A DNA stretch of 64,000 nucleotides from Paenibacillus sp. FSL R5-0341 (GCF_037975235.1 NZ_CP150241.1:310001-374000), one strand, 5' to 3'. Shown: positions 41,092 through 54,484, numbered from the stretch's first letter. Notes: generated by a model from the sequence alone, not told the origin. Numbers and translations are program-made.

Positions 41092-41120
41092 GGCATTCGT
41101 TTTAGCGAATGCCTTTTTTT
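41092..41120 (+). terminator. Second hairpin-T-run in ydjO downstream region
   Basis: GGCATTCG/CGAATGCC perfect 8-bp stem with 6-nt loop and seven T, 53 bases after the ydjO terminator, with no gene between. Either a tandem terminator or the end of a short RNA. Confidence 0.65.
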
Positions 41121-41167
41121 GTATCATTTTTTAACAGAAAGTGTATTGTAATTGACGTGAATCGTAT

Positions 41168-41211
41168 GAAAAAGACAAAGACCCTTTTCGCTATAAGCAA
41201 AAAGGGTCTTT
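41168..41211 (-). terminator. Terminator of Gly/Tyr-rich gene
   Basis: AAAGACCCTTTT pairs with AAAAGGGTCTTT around 11 bases, with a T-run on the minus strand, 37 bases past the minus-strand stop. Confidence 0.8.
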
Positions 41212-41247
41212 GTTATGACTATAGTTTTAACACGATCAGATTGGAGT

Positions 41248-41595
41248 TTAGATGAACAGGAATGGCAGCAGAAACAATGTTGCTACCAGAGCCAGATCGA
41301 TCCCCGCTCCGTAGCCGTAACCCCCACCGTATCCCCCGTAACCATATGGACCGTAGGCCGAAGATTTAACTTTCTTTGTTGCAACAGCATTTTTCTTGCT
41401 GCTTTTGACCAGCTGCTGTTTGGATTTTACTGAACATAGCCGTGGTCCCTCGAAACACCCGTTCAAATAAACTTTGCCATCACGACATTGACTAAGCGTA
41501 CCATACATATGCTTACCGTCGTTCATAACGAGACAAACGGAACGTCCAACGTGCGGAGAAACCGTTTCTTCACATACCGGATTAATTCTGTACAT
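41248..41595 (-). CDS. Gly/Tyr-rich small membrane protein with Sm-like N-terminus
   Basis: About 115 residues. ATG 41595 is chosen because AGGAGG lies six bases upstream. The first ~55 residues (HVGRSVCLVMNDGKHMYGTL, then KVYLNGCF) have the short strand pattern of Sm/LSm folds. Then come a Lys/Ser-rich linker, a GYGGYGGGYGYG tract, and a hydrophobic C-terminal segment (LALVATLFLLPFLFI). It resembles small Bacillus proteins of unknown role, some spore- or surface-associated. I cannot name it with certainty. It is divergent from the methyltransferase. Confidence 0.7.
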   Translation of the reverse strand: MYRINPVCEETVSPHVGRSVCLVMNDGKHMYGTLSQCRDGKVYLNGCFEGPRLCSVKSKQQLVKSSKKNAVATKKVKSSAYGPYGYGGYGGGYGYGAGIDLALVATLFLLPFLFI

Positions 41596-41714
41596 GCATA
41601 TCCTCCTCATTAGATGCAGTTGCCGCTTGAATTCAACGGTTTGTATATCATAGTAAAAAGAAGACCAATTGGTATGGACGAGTACCCGGAAAATCAAATA
41701 GGGAGGAGCCGTTT

Positions 41715-42494
41715 TTGAATCTGCTCCATACACTGGGAGGAGTGAGGAGGGGATGGCGCGTGGATTATCATGACATGCTGGCTCGGTTAGGGGAGGGGAG
41801 TGCTCATCCCGGAGGATTTATGGCAACGATGAAGTTGCTGGATGGCTTATCTCTGCCTGGAGGTAATCATATCCTTGAGATAGGATGTGGCACTGGGAGG
41901 ACCGCGTGTTACCTGGCTAAAAGTGGTTATCGGGTAACGGCGATTGATCTTCATCGCAATATGCTGGATAAGGCAGTTCGGCGAGCTAGACGAGAACGGG
42001 TGGATGTTCGATTTGTTCAGGCCGATGTAGCAGCGCTGCCTTTTCCAGAAAATCATTTTGATGTGGTATTCGTAGAATCGGTTACGATATTCACCCAATG
42101 GCCGAGTTCGCTTGCTGAATATAGAAGAGTGCTGAAGCCTGCCGGACTTTTGGTGGATCGGGAGATGGTTCTATCAGGCAGGAAAACCGAATTGATGAGC
42201 CGCAGGTTGAAGCAATTTTACGGTATACGAACTCTGGCAACAGTAACAGCATGGAAAAAACGCCTCACACAGAGTGGTTTCACCAAGGTCGAAGTCCAAG
42301 AGCAATCGCGATCCATGGGAAAATGGGGCGTGGATCATGATCCGCATCGGGAGATGGATATGACTTGGTTTGAGGATGAACGTATGCAGCGAATGAGTCG
42401 CACCAATGATCGCTTGCTCGCTAAATACGGCAATAAATTGGGATATGCTGTTTTTGCGGCTAGGAAACCGTTGGAGGTCAAAAAGGAAAGATAG
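41715..42494 (+). CDS. Class I SAM-dependent methyltransferase
   Basis: A 259-residue UbiE/MenG-like methyltransferase: motif I ILEIGCGTGRTACYLA, acidic residue in VTAIDLHRNML, motif in FVQADVAALPFPENHFDVV. It starts with TTG at 41715, nine bases after GGGAGGAG. The methyl acceptor is unknown. A bidirectional terminator separates it from the GntR gene. Confidence 0.88.
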   Translation: MNLLHTLGGVRRGWRVDYHDMLARLGEGSAHPGGFMATMKLLDGLSLPGGNHILEIGCGTGRTACYLAKSGYRVTAIDLHRNMLDKAVRRARRERVDVRFVQADVAALPFPENHFDVVFVESVTIFTQWPSSLAEYRRVLKPAGLLVDREMVLSGRKTELMSRRLKQFYGIRTLATVTAWKKRLTQSGFTKVEVQEQSRSMGKWGVDHDPHREMDMTWFEDERMQRMSRTNDRLLAKYGNKLGYAVFAARKPLEVKKER

Positions 42495-42497
42495 GAA

Positions 42498-42530
42498 AAA
42501 GGCAACTCACAATAGTGTGGGTTGCCTTTG
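42498..42530. terminator. Bidirectional terminator between methyltransferase and GntR genes
   Basis: AAAGGCAACTCAC pairs with GTGTGGGTTGCCTTT (one interruption), with T-rich flanks. Confidence 0.75.
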
Positions 42531-42550
42531 ATTTGTTAGGATATCCGCTA

Positions 42551-43195
42551 TTATAGCATATCGTTGTCAATAATCCGCCAGTGGTGCTTAAGTAGAGCTT
42601 CCAGTTGGTTTTTATCCTTGGATCGAAAAGCGCTTAAAATTTGACGATGCTCTTCATTAACTTCGAGTAGTACCTCAGATAGCTTTGGCTTATTATCACT
42701 AACATACGACTGCCGGATGAAGCTGTTCTTCAATGTGTTTAACATCTCAATCACTGTGGCGTTACCACATCGCTGGATATACAGGTTATGGAACTGATAT
42801 TGGTTCTTGTTGTAGGAAGCGAGATCAAGCTGGCTGATATCTTCGTCCATTCGGACAACCAGAGTTTCCATCTCCAGTAGTTCGGATGGTTTGAGGTGGT
42901 CTGCTGCGAGTGTGGCAGCAAGTGCCTCCAATGCACCGATCGCTTGGGAGAACTCCAATTTTTTCCCTGCATCAAAAGGAGTGACAATAAATCCTCTGCG
43001 TGGGATGTATTGCAGCAGATTGTCTGAAGCCAGCTGGAAAAGGGCCTCCCGAGTAGGCGTGCGACTGATGTCCAGCTTTTTGCATATCTCGGCCTCGTTG
43101 ATCTTCTGGTTGGGAAGCAGGGTCCCGTCCTGGATCTTCTGGGCAATGTAATCGTATACGTGATCTTTCAAGGACCGGTATTTAGGTACCTCCAT
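42551..43195 (-). CDS. GntR family regulator, FCD type, probable roc regulator
   Basis: A 214-residue FadR-subfamily protein. The winged helix is visible at the N-terminus (LKDHVYDYIAQKIQDG, DISRTPTREALFQLASDNLL, RRGFIVTP). The FCD ligand domain has metal-type His residues in YQFHNLYI, NEEHRQIL and LLKHHWRI. It is divergent from the arginine/ornithine genes, and palindromes TTGTATACAA, the core of known GntR operators, lie before both target transcripts at 43464 and 45116. B. subtilis uses RocR/AhrC for rocDEF instead. Effector unknown, possibly arginine or ornithine. Confidence 0.88.
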   Translation of the reverse strand: MEVPKYRSLKDHVYDYIAQKIQDGTLLPNQKINEAEICKKLDISRTPTREALFQLASDNLLQYIPRRGFIVTPFDAGKKLEFSQAIGALEALAATLAADHLKPSELLEMETLVVRMDEDISQLDLASYNKNQYQFHNLYIQRCGNATVIEMLNTLKNSFIRQSYVSDNKPKLSEVLLEVNEEHRQILSAFRSKDKNQLEALLKHHWRIIDNDML

Positions 43196-43449
43196 ACCGA
43201 ATCCTCCTTTCTATGTATAGTGATAATTGGATGGGCGTGGGGCCGTGCTGTATGCGCCGTTCAGGAGTTTCAAGTTTTTATCATCTTAACACCGAGGGGG
43301 AAGTTGGGCAAGCAAACTTCATGTTTCAGGCGATGTAAGTGCTGTGTTATATATACTACATTTTATGGAATTAGAGCGTATAAATGTTTAAATAATGATT
43401 GTGATAAAGCAAATTGTTTGTTAGTATTACTTACATATAAGTCCATATA
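43196..43449. other. Divergent intergenic region of roc cluster
   Basis: About 250 bases between GntR gene and promoter of the binding-protein gene. No gene seen; a reading frame through it lacks codon character. Confidence 0.5.
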
Positions 43450-43478
43450 TTGTCTTATGTATATTGTATACAAATTAT
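43450..43478 (+). promoter_or_regulatory. Promoter with operator in spacer, amino-acid ABC genes
   Basis: TTGTCT (43450-43455), 17-bp spacer, AATTAT (43473-43478). The palindrome TTGTATACAA at 43464-43473 lies in the spacer against the -10. The arrangement matches that before rocD. Confidence 0.5.
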
Positions 43479-43516
43479 TATGCTACTCATTCAAAAAAAG
43501 AATAGGGGTATGATGT

Positions 43517-44338
43517 GTGAAAAAAGTGCTTTTACCAATGATGCTGTTGTTAGTGGTTGTAATCATGTCTGCTTGTGGGCAGGAAAAAACGACAGGAACC
43601 GGATCGGACGCTGCTTCGTCTTCCGGAAGTGGCTCTGCGGAAAAGAAAGTAATTGTACTTGGAACCAGTGCGGACTATGCACCCTATGAATTTCATAAGA
43701 AAATCGATGGTAAAGATACCATTGTAGGTTTTGATATCGAGATTGCCAAAGCCATTGCGGCTGATTTGGGAGCCGAGCTGAAGATTGAGGACATGGACTT
43801 TGACGGCCTTCTTATGGCCCTTGGTACAGATAAGGTTGATTTTGTAATATCAGGCTTAACCCCTACCGAGGAACGGAAGAAGAACGTTGATTTTACAGAC
43901 ATCTACTATTATGCCGAGCAGGCTGTACTTGTTAGAGAAGGCGACGATGTGGCATTAAAGTCCGTGGATGATCTATCGGGCAAGCAGGTTGGCGTACAAA
44001 AGAGTTCCATTCAGGAAGGGATCGCTCAGGAAATAGAGGGAGCAAAGCTCACTTCTCTGGCTAAAATACCTGAACTGATTCTGGAGTTGCAGACGGGGCG
44101 CGTAGACGCACTCATTCTGGAGAAGCCGGTGGCTGAACAGTATGTGAATAACCAAGAGGGCCTTGTTGTTGCGGGTGTAGAGATTGAACAGGCTGAAGAT
44201 GAGGGTGGTTCGGCCATCGCGGTGAAGAAAGGTAATCAGGAGCTGCTCGATCAGATCAACACTACATTGGAAAAACTCAAAACCAACGGAGATATTGAAC
44301 GTTTTGTCGTTGAAGCCAATGAGATGCTCGGCGAATAA
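43517..44338 (+). CDS. Amino-acid ABC transporter substrate-binding lipoprotein
   Basis: A 273-residue family 3 binding protein. GTG start at 43517 opens on a lipoprotein signal (MKKVLLPMML with lipobox MSAC). The mature domain has IVLGTSADYAPYEF, IVGFDIEIAKAIAADLGAEL and FVISGLTPTEERKKNVDFTD. Polar or basic amino acids are the usual ligands; the rocD-rocF neighbours point to arginine or ornithine. The permease follows; no ATPase gene is in the cluster. Confidence 0.92.
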   Translation: MKKVLLPMMLLLVVVIMSACGQEKTTGTGSDAASSSGSGSAEKKVIVLGTSADYAPYEFHKKIDGKDTIVGFDIEIAKAIAADLGAELKIEDMDFDGLLMALGTDKVDFVISGLTPTEERKKNVDFTDIYYYAEQAVLVREGDDVALKSVDDLSGKQVGVQKSSIQEGIAQEIEGAKLTSLAKIPELILELQTGRVDALILEKPVAEQYVNNQEGLVVAGVEIEQAEDEGGSAIAVKKGNQELLDQINTTLEKLKTNGDIERFVVEANEMLGE

Positions 44339-44361
44339 ACCGGACGAGTGAGGGATATGCC

Positions 44362-45018
44362 GTGAATTTAGATTTTTCCTTTCTATTAGAACATTGGCAG
44401 GACTATGCACGAAGTGCGTGGGTGACGCTTGAGCTTTCCTTCTTCGGCGTATTGTTTGGTACGTTGCTTGGTGTGTTCATGGCACTAATGCGGATATCCC
44501 GAATATGGCCTATTAAATTTGTGGCATCGGCGTATATTGAACTGATTCGAGGGACGCCGATGCTGGTACAGATTCTTATTATTCATTATGGTCTGACGGT
44601 TATAGGTGTGAACTTGCCGGCATTTATGTCGGGGGTGGTAGCTCTAACCATGAATAGCTCAGCTTATATGGCGGAGGTGTTCAGGGCCGGGATTCAAGCG
44701 ATTGATAAAGGACAGACCGAGGCTTCGCGCTCCCTCGGCATGACGCATGGGATGACACTTCGCTACATTATTTTGCCGCAGGCTTTTCGTAACATGCTTC
44801 CAGCTATCGGCAATGAATTCATTATTATCATTAAAGATTCTTCGCTTGTTTCCATGATCGGTATAGCCGAGATTATATACACGGCCAGAACGATTCAGGG
44901 GGTTACATTCCAACCACTTGCTCCGCTGCTTGTTGCCGCAGGTCTCTACTTTATAATCACATTCACACTGGCTAATTTATTGTCTTGGCTGGAACGTAAA
45001 TTGTCTACTTCTCGCTAA
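44362..45018 (+). CDS. Amino-acid ABC transporter permease (HisM/GlnP type)
   Basis: A 218-residue membrane subunit with about five spans. Visible motifs are the N-terminal YARSAWVTLELSFFG, ELIRGTPMLVQILI and the EAA-type loop DKGQTEASRSLGMTHGMTLR. GTG start at 44362 after GAGGGA. It pairs with the binding protein at 43517. The ATPase is missing here and must come from elsewhere. Confidence 0.92.
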   Translation: MNLDFSFLLEHWQDYARSAWVTLELSFFGVLFGTLLGVFMALMRISRIWPIKFVASAYIELIRGTPMLVQILIIHYGLTVIGVNLPAFMSGVVALTMNSSAYMAEVFRAGIQAIDKGQTEASRSLGMTHGMTLRYIILPQAFRNMLPAIGNEFIIIIKDSSLVSMIGIAEIIYTARTIQGVTFQPLAPLLVAAGLYFIITFTLANLLSWLERKLSTSR

Positions 45019-45102
45019 GGGGAAGATACTTGGAAGAGAGTTGGAGTAGGCTGGCGTGGAAAATGAGAGATGTAGTCGTAAATGGTGATGGTATCGCATA
45101 CA

Positions 45103-45131
45103 TTGATATTGTATTTTGTATACAATATTTC
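45103..45131 (+). promoter_or_regulatory. Promoter with operator in spacer, rocD
   Basis: TTGATA (45103-45108), 17-bp spacer, TATTTC (45126-45131). TTGTATACAA at 45116-45125 lies in the spacer against the -10, as before 43517, so one regulator could repress both. Confidence 0.55.
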
Positions 45132-45150
45132 GGAAAGGTGATGGGTGTGT

Positions 45151-46371
45151 ATGTCGGATTCCAAAATGTTAATTGATTGGTCGGAGCGTTATGCTGCACC
45201 TAATTATCATCCGCTCCCTATTGTTATTGAACAGGCGGAAGGGATATGGGTGGAAGACCCTGAAGGCCGTCGTTATATGGATATGTTAAGTGCATACTCA
45301 GCATTGAATCATGGCCACAGACATCCTGTAATCATACAAGCGCTCAAGGACCAGGCAGATCTGGTTACGCTGACATCACGGGCATTCCACAGCAGCTCCG
45401 CTTCTCTTTTTTATCAGAAACTCTCACAATTTACGGGGAAATCGAAGATTCTTGCCATGAATACAGGAGCGGAAGCGGTGGAGACTGCGGTAAAGGCAGT
45501 GCGCAGATGGGCTTATCGTTGCAAAGGTGTACCGGAGAATCAAGCCGAAATCATCGTATGCTCTGGTAATTTTCATGGAAGAACGCTAACGGTAACTTCC
45601 TTTTCTTCTTCAGCGGAGTATAAAAAAGATTTCGGACCGCTCACACCTGGATTCCGGATTATTCCCTATGGAGACATTGAAGCGCTGAAGCAGGCCATTA
45701 CGCCAAATACGGCTGGCTTTCTTGTAGAGCCTATTCAGGGCGAAGCTGGAATCGTTATCCCGCCTGATGGATATTTGGCAGAAGTTTTTGCTCTGTGTAA
45801 GAGTCAGCAGGTGTTGACTGTGTCTGATGAGATCCAGACCGGATTTGGAAGAACGGGTCGCCGTTTTGCCTCCGACTGGGAAGGGGTAAAACCAGATATC
45901 TGGATTATGGGCAAAGCGCTGGGGGGAGGAGTCATGCCTATCTCGGCTATCGCTGCTGATGCAGAAATACTGGATTTGTTTGAACCGGGGTCTCATGGTT
46001 CTACGTTTGGAGGGAATCCACTCGCCTGCGCCGTGGCTATAGCGTCTCTGAAAGTTTTTGAAGATGAAAAGCTCGCTGAGCGATCAGAGCGATTAGGGAA
46101 CTATTTTATGAAAAGACTTCGTGATATTCGGAGTTCAGTTATACGGGAAGTTCGAGGCAGAGGGTTATTTATAGGTGTTGAGCTACATGAGTCAGCACGT
46201 CCCTATTGTGAGCGATTGATGTCTGCTGGTTTGCTATGTAAAGAAACCCATGAGACGACCATTCGCTTTGCTCCACCACTGACGATTATGGAGTCCGAGA
46301 TTGATTGGGCAATGGAGAGAATTGAGCAGGTATTGATCAACAATGAGGGAGCTGACCTACATGAAAAATGA
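45151..46371 (+). CDS. rocD: Ornithine aminotransferase
   Basis: RocD transfers the delta-amino group of ornithine to 2-oxoglutarate, giving glutamate semialdehyde. The 406 residues are a class III PLP aminotransferase: [49 protein letters not shown] and the PLP-binding Lys near 255 in [16 protein letters not shown] 45151 is ten bases after AAAGGTG. rocF starts before its stop, so the pair is coupled. Confidence 0.95.
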   Translation: MSDSKMLIDWSERYAAPNYHPLPIVIEQAEGIWVEDPEGRRYMDMLSAYSALNHGHRHPVIIQALKDQADLVTLTSRAFHSSSASLFYQKLSQFTGKSKILAMNTGAEAVETAVKAVRRWAYRCKGVPENQAEIIVCSGNFHGRTLTVTSFSSSAEYKKDFGPLTPGFRIIPYGDIEALKQAITPNTAGFLVEPIQGEAGIVIPPDGYLAEVFALCKSQQVLTVSDEIQTGFGRTGRRFASDWEGVKPDIWIMGKALGGGVMPISAIAADAEILDLFEPGSHGSTFGGNPLACAVAIASLKVFEDEKLAERSERLGNYFMKRLRDIRSSVIREVRGRGLFIGVELHESARPYCERLMSAGLLCKETHETTIRFAPPLTIMESEIDWAMERIEQVLINNEGADLHEK

Positions 46372-47326
46372 CGAGGATGTCCATGGTGGAATAAAAGATA
46401 CTTCTAATGATACAAGTCAAACATCTGTGCAACGTAATGTTGCTATCATTAAGGTTCCTTTTGGACTCGGTGGAGCAAGAGGTGGAGCGGAGTTAGGGCC
46501 CGATGAATTGATTACAGCTGGACTGAAGCGGGAGATCGCGAGTCTTGGGTTAGTGCTTTCCAAAGAAGTGCGGGTAGAGTGTCCTTCTGAACCTGCTGTC
46601 TCTGCTGGGCGTAATCGTGTGAAACACTTAAATGAGGTACGCCAAGTCAGTGAGAAGGTGTGTCATGAAGTATCGGTTGCTGTAAGGGAAGGAGCCTTTC
46701 CGCTTGTACTTGGAGGAGACCATAGTGTAGCGATTGGCACTTTTGCCGGGTTAACTGCGCACTATTCGAATTTGGGTGTGATCTGGTTTGATGCGCATGC
46801 AGACTTGAATACGGAAGAACGCAGTTTGTCTGGGAATATGCATGGGATGAGTGTGGGTGTAGCCTTGGGGCATACTGCTTATAATCTGTCGCATATTGCT
46901 GGAGCAGGAGCGTTTATTAATCCAGCTAATTTAGTCTATATTGGACTGCGTGATCTGGATGAGTATGAGAAAGAACAGATTAAAGGACTGGGAATCCGAG
47001 CATTTACGATGCATGATATTGACCGGATGGGAATACAGCAGGTTATTGAGCAAGCAAGAGCTACAGCGGGACAAGGGACAGATGGTATTCATGTCAGCTT
47101 CGACATGGATTGTTTGGATCCGCGGGAAGCTCCGGGTGTGGGCACCCCAGTACCTGGTGGTCTGAATTACCGGGAGGCACATTACGCATTGGAGATACTT
47201 GCTTCCACAAATCAAGTTACGTCCATGGAACTGGTGGAAGTGAATCCGTTGTTTGATCATAACAGACATACAGCAAGGCTTGGCGTGGAATTGATCGCTT
47301 CGTTACTTGGTAAGCGCATATTGTGA
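46361..47326 (+). CDS. rocF: Arginase
   Basis: RocF hydrolyses arginine to ornithine and urea, feeding RocD. The 321 residues have the di-manganese motifs [21 protein letters not shown] and [14 protein letters not shown]. The N-terminus is about 30 residues longer than B. subtilis RocF before the core [17 protein letters not shown] 46361 lies nine bases after GAGGGAG; ATG 46343 is an alternative. It overlaps the end of rocD. Confidence 0.95.
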   Translation: MKNDEDVHGGIKDTSNDTSQTSVQRNVAIIKVPFGLGGARGGAELGPDELITAGLKREIASLGLVLSKEVRVECPSEPAVSAGRNRVKHLNEVRQVSEKVCHEVSVAVREGAFPLVLGGDHSVAIGTFAGLTAHYSNLGVIWFDAHADLNTEERSLSGNMHGMSVGVALGHTAYNLSHIAGAGAFINPANLVYIGLRDLDEYEKEQIKGLGIRAFTMHDIDRMGIQQVIEQARATAGQGTDGIHVSFDMDCLDPREAPGVGTPVPGGLNYREAHYALEILASTNQVTSMELVEVNPLFDHNRHTARLGVELIASLLGKRIL

Positions 47327-47408
47327 GCGTTGAGAAGAGAAGTGTATGTCGTGCTTGAGATAAGTTTTTCTTCTTTATATAGAAGAAAAGGAAAAAGAGA
47401 TCCCCAAA

Positions 47409-47468
47409 AACCAGGGCCAGTTACAATGAATGTCCTCTGCAAACTTAGAGGGTGTGGCTTCCCTGGTT
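47409..47468. repeat. Structured inverted repeat downstream of rocF
   Basis: AACCAGGG (47409-47416) pairs with CCCTGGTT (47461-47468); GCCA/TGGC can extend it past a bulge, and CCTCT/AGAGG forms an inner stem. No T-run follows. It could end the roc transcript or be a mobile-element remnant. Confidence 0.4.
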
Positions 47469-47700
47469 AAGTATATTGGATAAGAGTAATAGAAGCTTCG
47501 TAATAAGCTGATGAAGTTATTGATATTACAGGAGCACAGATTACATATTGCGCGGATGAAGTAGGCTATGATCATTTATCAAAAAAAGACTTGCAATCAA
47601 AATCTGTACATGGTATATTCTAATTCCGGCCAAGAAAACACGATTTACACGGTGCGGCAAGCGAAACAAATAAGCTTCGAAAGAAACTTAAAAAAAGAGC

Positions 47701-47729
47701 TTGCAAAGTTGGTTCGGATGTGATAAGAT
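47701..47729 (+). promoter_or_regulatory. Promoter of second rRNA operon
   Basis: TTGCAA (47701-47706), 17-bp spacer, TAAGAT (47724-47729); the -10 is weaker than TATGAT of copy 1. Homology to the first operon begins near 47607. BoxA (TGATCTTTGAAAACTG) follows at about 47774. Confidence 0.8.
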
Positions 47730-47926
47730 ATAAAAGTTGCTGAAGAGAACGACATTCGGTAACGAAACAAGTTTGATCTTTGAAAACTGAACAACGAGTG
47801 AGTAAACATTCTGCTTGCAGAATGAACGCGAAAGTTTGAAACAAGCCTTGGCTTGAATCGGCTGGAGCACAAATGAGATTTTTAATCTCGTCAGATTCAA
47901 AATGAGCTTATCGCTCTTTTCAATAC

Positions 47927-49483
<1,557 letters not shown>

Positions 49484-49787
49484 TGGAGAATCGTTTCCTG
49501 CAACGGAAACATTCAAATATGTAGCTAAGCTACAAAACACTCACTCGTTGCTCAGTTTTGAGAGCTCAAACTCTCAAACAGCTTGCTTTTGCATGGAGCT
49601 TGTTCTTTGAAAACTAGATATCGAAACGAAACAAACGCGAATTAGAACATTCCTTTAAGCTGATCTTGTGTAAACAAGTGAAGTGTTTTTATAAGGTAGA
49701 TTGCACGTACGATGGTATCGGGTGGGAGCGACTTTTGGCTTTGCGCAAGCAAACCAAGGGAAGCGAGCAGTCGAAACCGGAGCACGA

Positions 49788-52713
<2,926 letters not shown>

Positions 52714-52792
52714 ATATGCAAGTTGTAATTCGCGTAAGTTTCGTTTCGAATCTAGTTTTCAGAGAACAACACTCTGAAATGTAAGCACCGCG

Positions 52793-52909
52793 TTTGGTGG
52801 CGATGGCGGAGGGGTTCCACACGTACCCATCCCGAACACGACCGTTAAGCCCTCTAGCGCCGATGGTACTTGGACCGCAGGGTCCTGGGAGAGTAGGACG
52901 CCGCCAAGC
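52793..52909 (+). rRNA. rrf: 5S ribosomal RNA (copy 2)
   Basis: Identical to copy 1 over 117 bases. The T-run behind it (52926-52934) is kept but its hairpin is weaker. Confidence 0.95.
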
Positions 52910-52966
52910 GATTTCCCTTTGGGGTATTTTTTTTGCCCCCCTTGCCAAGGAATAAGGGATGTATAA

Positions 52967-53040
52967 GGGCCCTTAGCTCAGTTGGTTAGAGCGCACCTCT
53001 GATAAGGGTGAGGCCGGTGGTTCGAGTCCACCAGGGCCCA
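52967..53040 (+). tRNA. tRNA-Ile(GAT)
   Basis: Identical to the copy at 13621; CCA not encoded. First of 17 in the second array. Confidence 0.97.
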
Positions 53041-53075
53041 TAGCAAGACCACAACAATGAAATATACCAGAGTAT

Positions 53076-53151
53076 GGGGCCATAGCTCAGCTGGGAGAGC
53101 GCCTGCCTTGCAAGCAGGAGGTCAGCGGTTCGATCCCGCTTGGCTCCACCA
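53076..53151 (+). tRNA. tRNA-Ala(TGC)
   Basis: Same as the copy at 13729; CCA encoded. Confidence 0.97.
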
Positions 53152-53152
53152 T

Positions 53153-53228
53153 TCCCTGATAGCTCAGTTGGTAGAGCACTCGACTGTTAATCGAGTTGTC
53201 ACAGGTTCGAGCCCTGTTCGGGGAGCCA
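53153..53228 (+). tRNA. tRNA-Asn(GTT)
   Basis: Same as the copy at 13806; CCA encoded. Confidence 0.97.
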
Positions 53229-53231
53229 TAT

Positions 53232-53323
53232 GGAGAGGTGTCCGAGCTGGCCGAAGGAGCACGATTGGAAATCGTGTAGGCGTCACAAGCGTCTCGAGGG
53301 TTCGAATCCCTCTCTCTCCGCCA
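53232..53323 (+). tRNA. tRNA-Ser(GGA)
   Basis: Class II tRNA with long variable arm; anticodon loop TTGGAAA in stem CACGA/TCGTG; acceptor GGAGAGG/CTCTCC region; CCA encoded. Not in the first array, where Asn is followed directly by Glu. Confidence 0.95.
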
Positions 53324-53340
53324 GATAATTTTTTTAGCAA

Positions 53341-53412
53341 GGCCCGTTGGTCAAGGGGTTAAGACACCTCCCTTTCACGGAGGTAACAGGGGTTCGAATC
53401 CCCTACGGGTCA
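53341..53412 (+). tRNA. tRNA-Glu(TTC)
   Basis: Same as the copy at 13886; CCA not encoded. Confidence 0.97.
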
Positions 53413-53418
53413 TAATAT

Positions 53419-53494
53419 GGAGGCTTAGCTCAGCTGGGAGAGCATCTGCCTTACAAGCAGAGGGTCGGGGGTTCGATCCCCTCAGCCTCCACCA
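53419..53494 (+). tRNA. tRNA-Val(TAC)
   Basis: Same as the copy at 13964; CCA encoded. Confidence 0.97.
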
Positions 53495-53511
53495 TATAAC
53501 TTTTATAACGA

Positions 53512-53585
<74 letters not shown>

Positions 53586-53610
53586 TTAACTTTCCTTGAG
53601 AAAGTATTAT

Positions 53611-53688
53611 GGAACCGTGGTGTAGTTGGCCTAACATGCCTGCCTGTCACGCAGGAGATCGCGGGTTCGAATCCCGTCGGTTCCGCCA
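53611..53688 (+). tRNA. tRNA-Asp(GTC)
   Basis: Same as the copy at 14156; even the fMet-Asp spacer is shared. CCA encoded. Confidence 0.97.
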
Positions 53689-53711
53689 TTCTTTAATTAA
53701 ATATACACCGT

Positions 53712-53787
<76 letters not shown>

Positions 53788-53883
53788 TTTTTAGTAATTA
53801 CATCTGAATTTGTGATAGAATGTATATTATAGATGAAGTTACTAATACTAAGATACTCTTAGTGGATGAATGGCTTACTCTAT

Positions 53884-53960
53884 GGCGATCGTGGCGAAGT
53901 GGTTAACGCACCGGTTTGTGGATCCGGCATTCGGGGGTTCAATTCCCCTCGATCGCCCCA
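53884..53960 (+). tRNA. tRNA-His(GTG)
   Basis: The encoded extra G at position -1 (53884) pairs with C73, the histidine tRNA signature; anticodon GTG; CCA encoded. A 96-base gap precedes it, longer than other gaps in the array. Confidence 0.95.
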
Positions 53961-53971
53961 TGATTTTTTAA

Positions 53972-54046
53972 TGGGGATTAGCCAAGCGGTAAGGCAACGG
54001 ACTTTGACTCCGTCATGCATAGGTTCAAATCCTATATCCCCAGCCA
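53972..54046 (+). tRNA. tRNA-Gln(TTG)
   Basis: Anticodon loop CTTTGAC in stem ACGGA/TCCGT; acceptor TGGGGAT/ATCCCCA; CCA encoded. Only in array 2. Confidence 0.96.
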
Positions 54047-54055
54047 TTTCATTAT

Positions 54056-54131
54056 GAGTCATTAGCTCAGTTGGTAGAGCACCTGACTTTTAATCAGGGT
54101 GTCGAAGGTTCGAGCCCTTCATGACTCACCA
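54056..54131 (+). tRNA. tRNA-Lys(TTT)
   Basis: Same as the copy at 14526; CCA encoded. Confidence 0.97.
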
Positions 54132-54140
54132 TTATATTTT

Positions 54141-54228
<88 letters not shown>

Positions 54229-54236
54229 TATGTTTT

Positions 54237-54311
54237 GCGGAAGTGGCTCAGCGGTAGAGCATCGCCTTGCCAAGGCGAGGGTCGCGGGTTCGATTCCCGT
54301 CTTCCGCTCCA
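54237..54311 (+). tRNA. tRNA-Gly(GCC)
   Basis: Same as the copy at 14699; CCA encoded. Confidence 0.97.
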
Positions 54312-54317
54312 ATATTT

Positions 54318-54394
54318 GCGCCCTTAGCTCAGCTGGATAGAGCGTTTGACTACGAATCAAAAGGCCGGGAGTTCGAATCTCTCAGGGCGCGCCA
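54318..54394 (+). tRNA. tRNA-Arg(ACG)
   Basis: Same as the copy at 14781; CCA encoded. Confidence 0.97.
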
Positions 54395-54410
54395 TTATTT
54401 TCATAAGTAT

Positions 54411-54484
54411 CGGGATGTAGCTCAGCTTGGTAGAGCACCTGGTTTGGGACCAGGGGGTCGCATGTTCAAATCGTGTCATCCCGA
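54411..54484 (+). tRNA. tRNA-Pro(TGG)
   Basis: Same as the copy at 14961; the Leu(CAA) gene before it in array 1 is absent here. CCA not encoded. Confidence 0.96.

Noticed and set aside
41664..41673. Palindrome ACCAATTGGT between the Gly/Tyr-rich and methyltransferase genes
   Set aside because: A ten-base AT-centred palindrome occurs too easily by chance and has no second copy nearby.
43160..43513. Open frame of 117 codons upstream of the amino-acid binding protein
   Set aside because: It covers the promoter region and part of the GntR gene on the other strand, is Cys/Leu/Tyr-rich, and lacks a ribosome site.
15165..47600. Possibility that the segment between rRNA operons is a mobile island
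   Set aside because: No integrase, transposase or att-like repeats at a tRNA end; content is ordinary metabolism including pyk and cspA; flanking repeats are the rRNA operons themselves.
53788..53883. Internal promoter in the gap before tRNA-His
   Set aside because: AT-rich with TATATTATAG-like words, but no -35/-10 pair at acceptable spacing.
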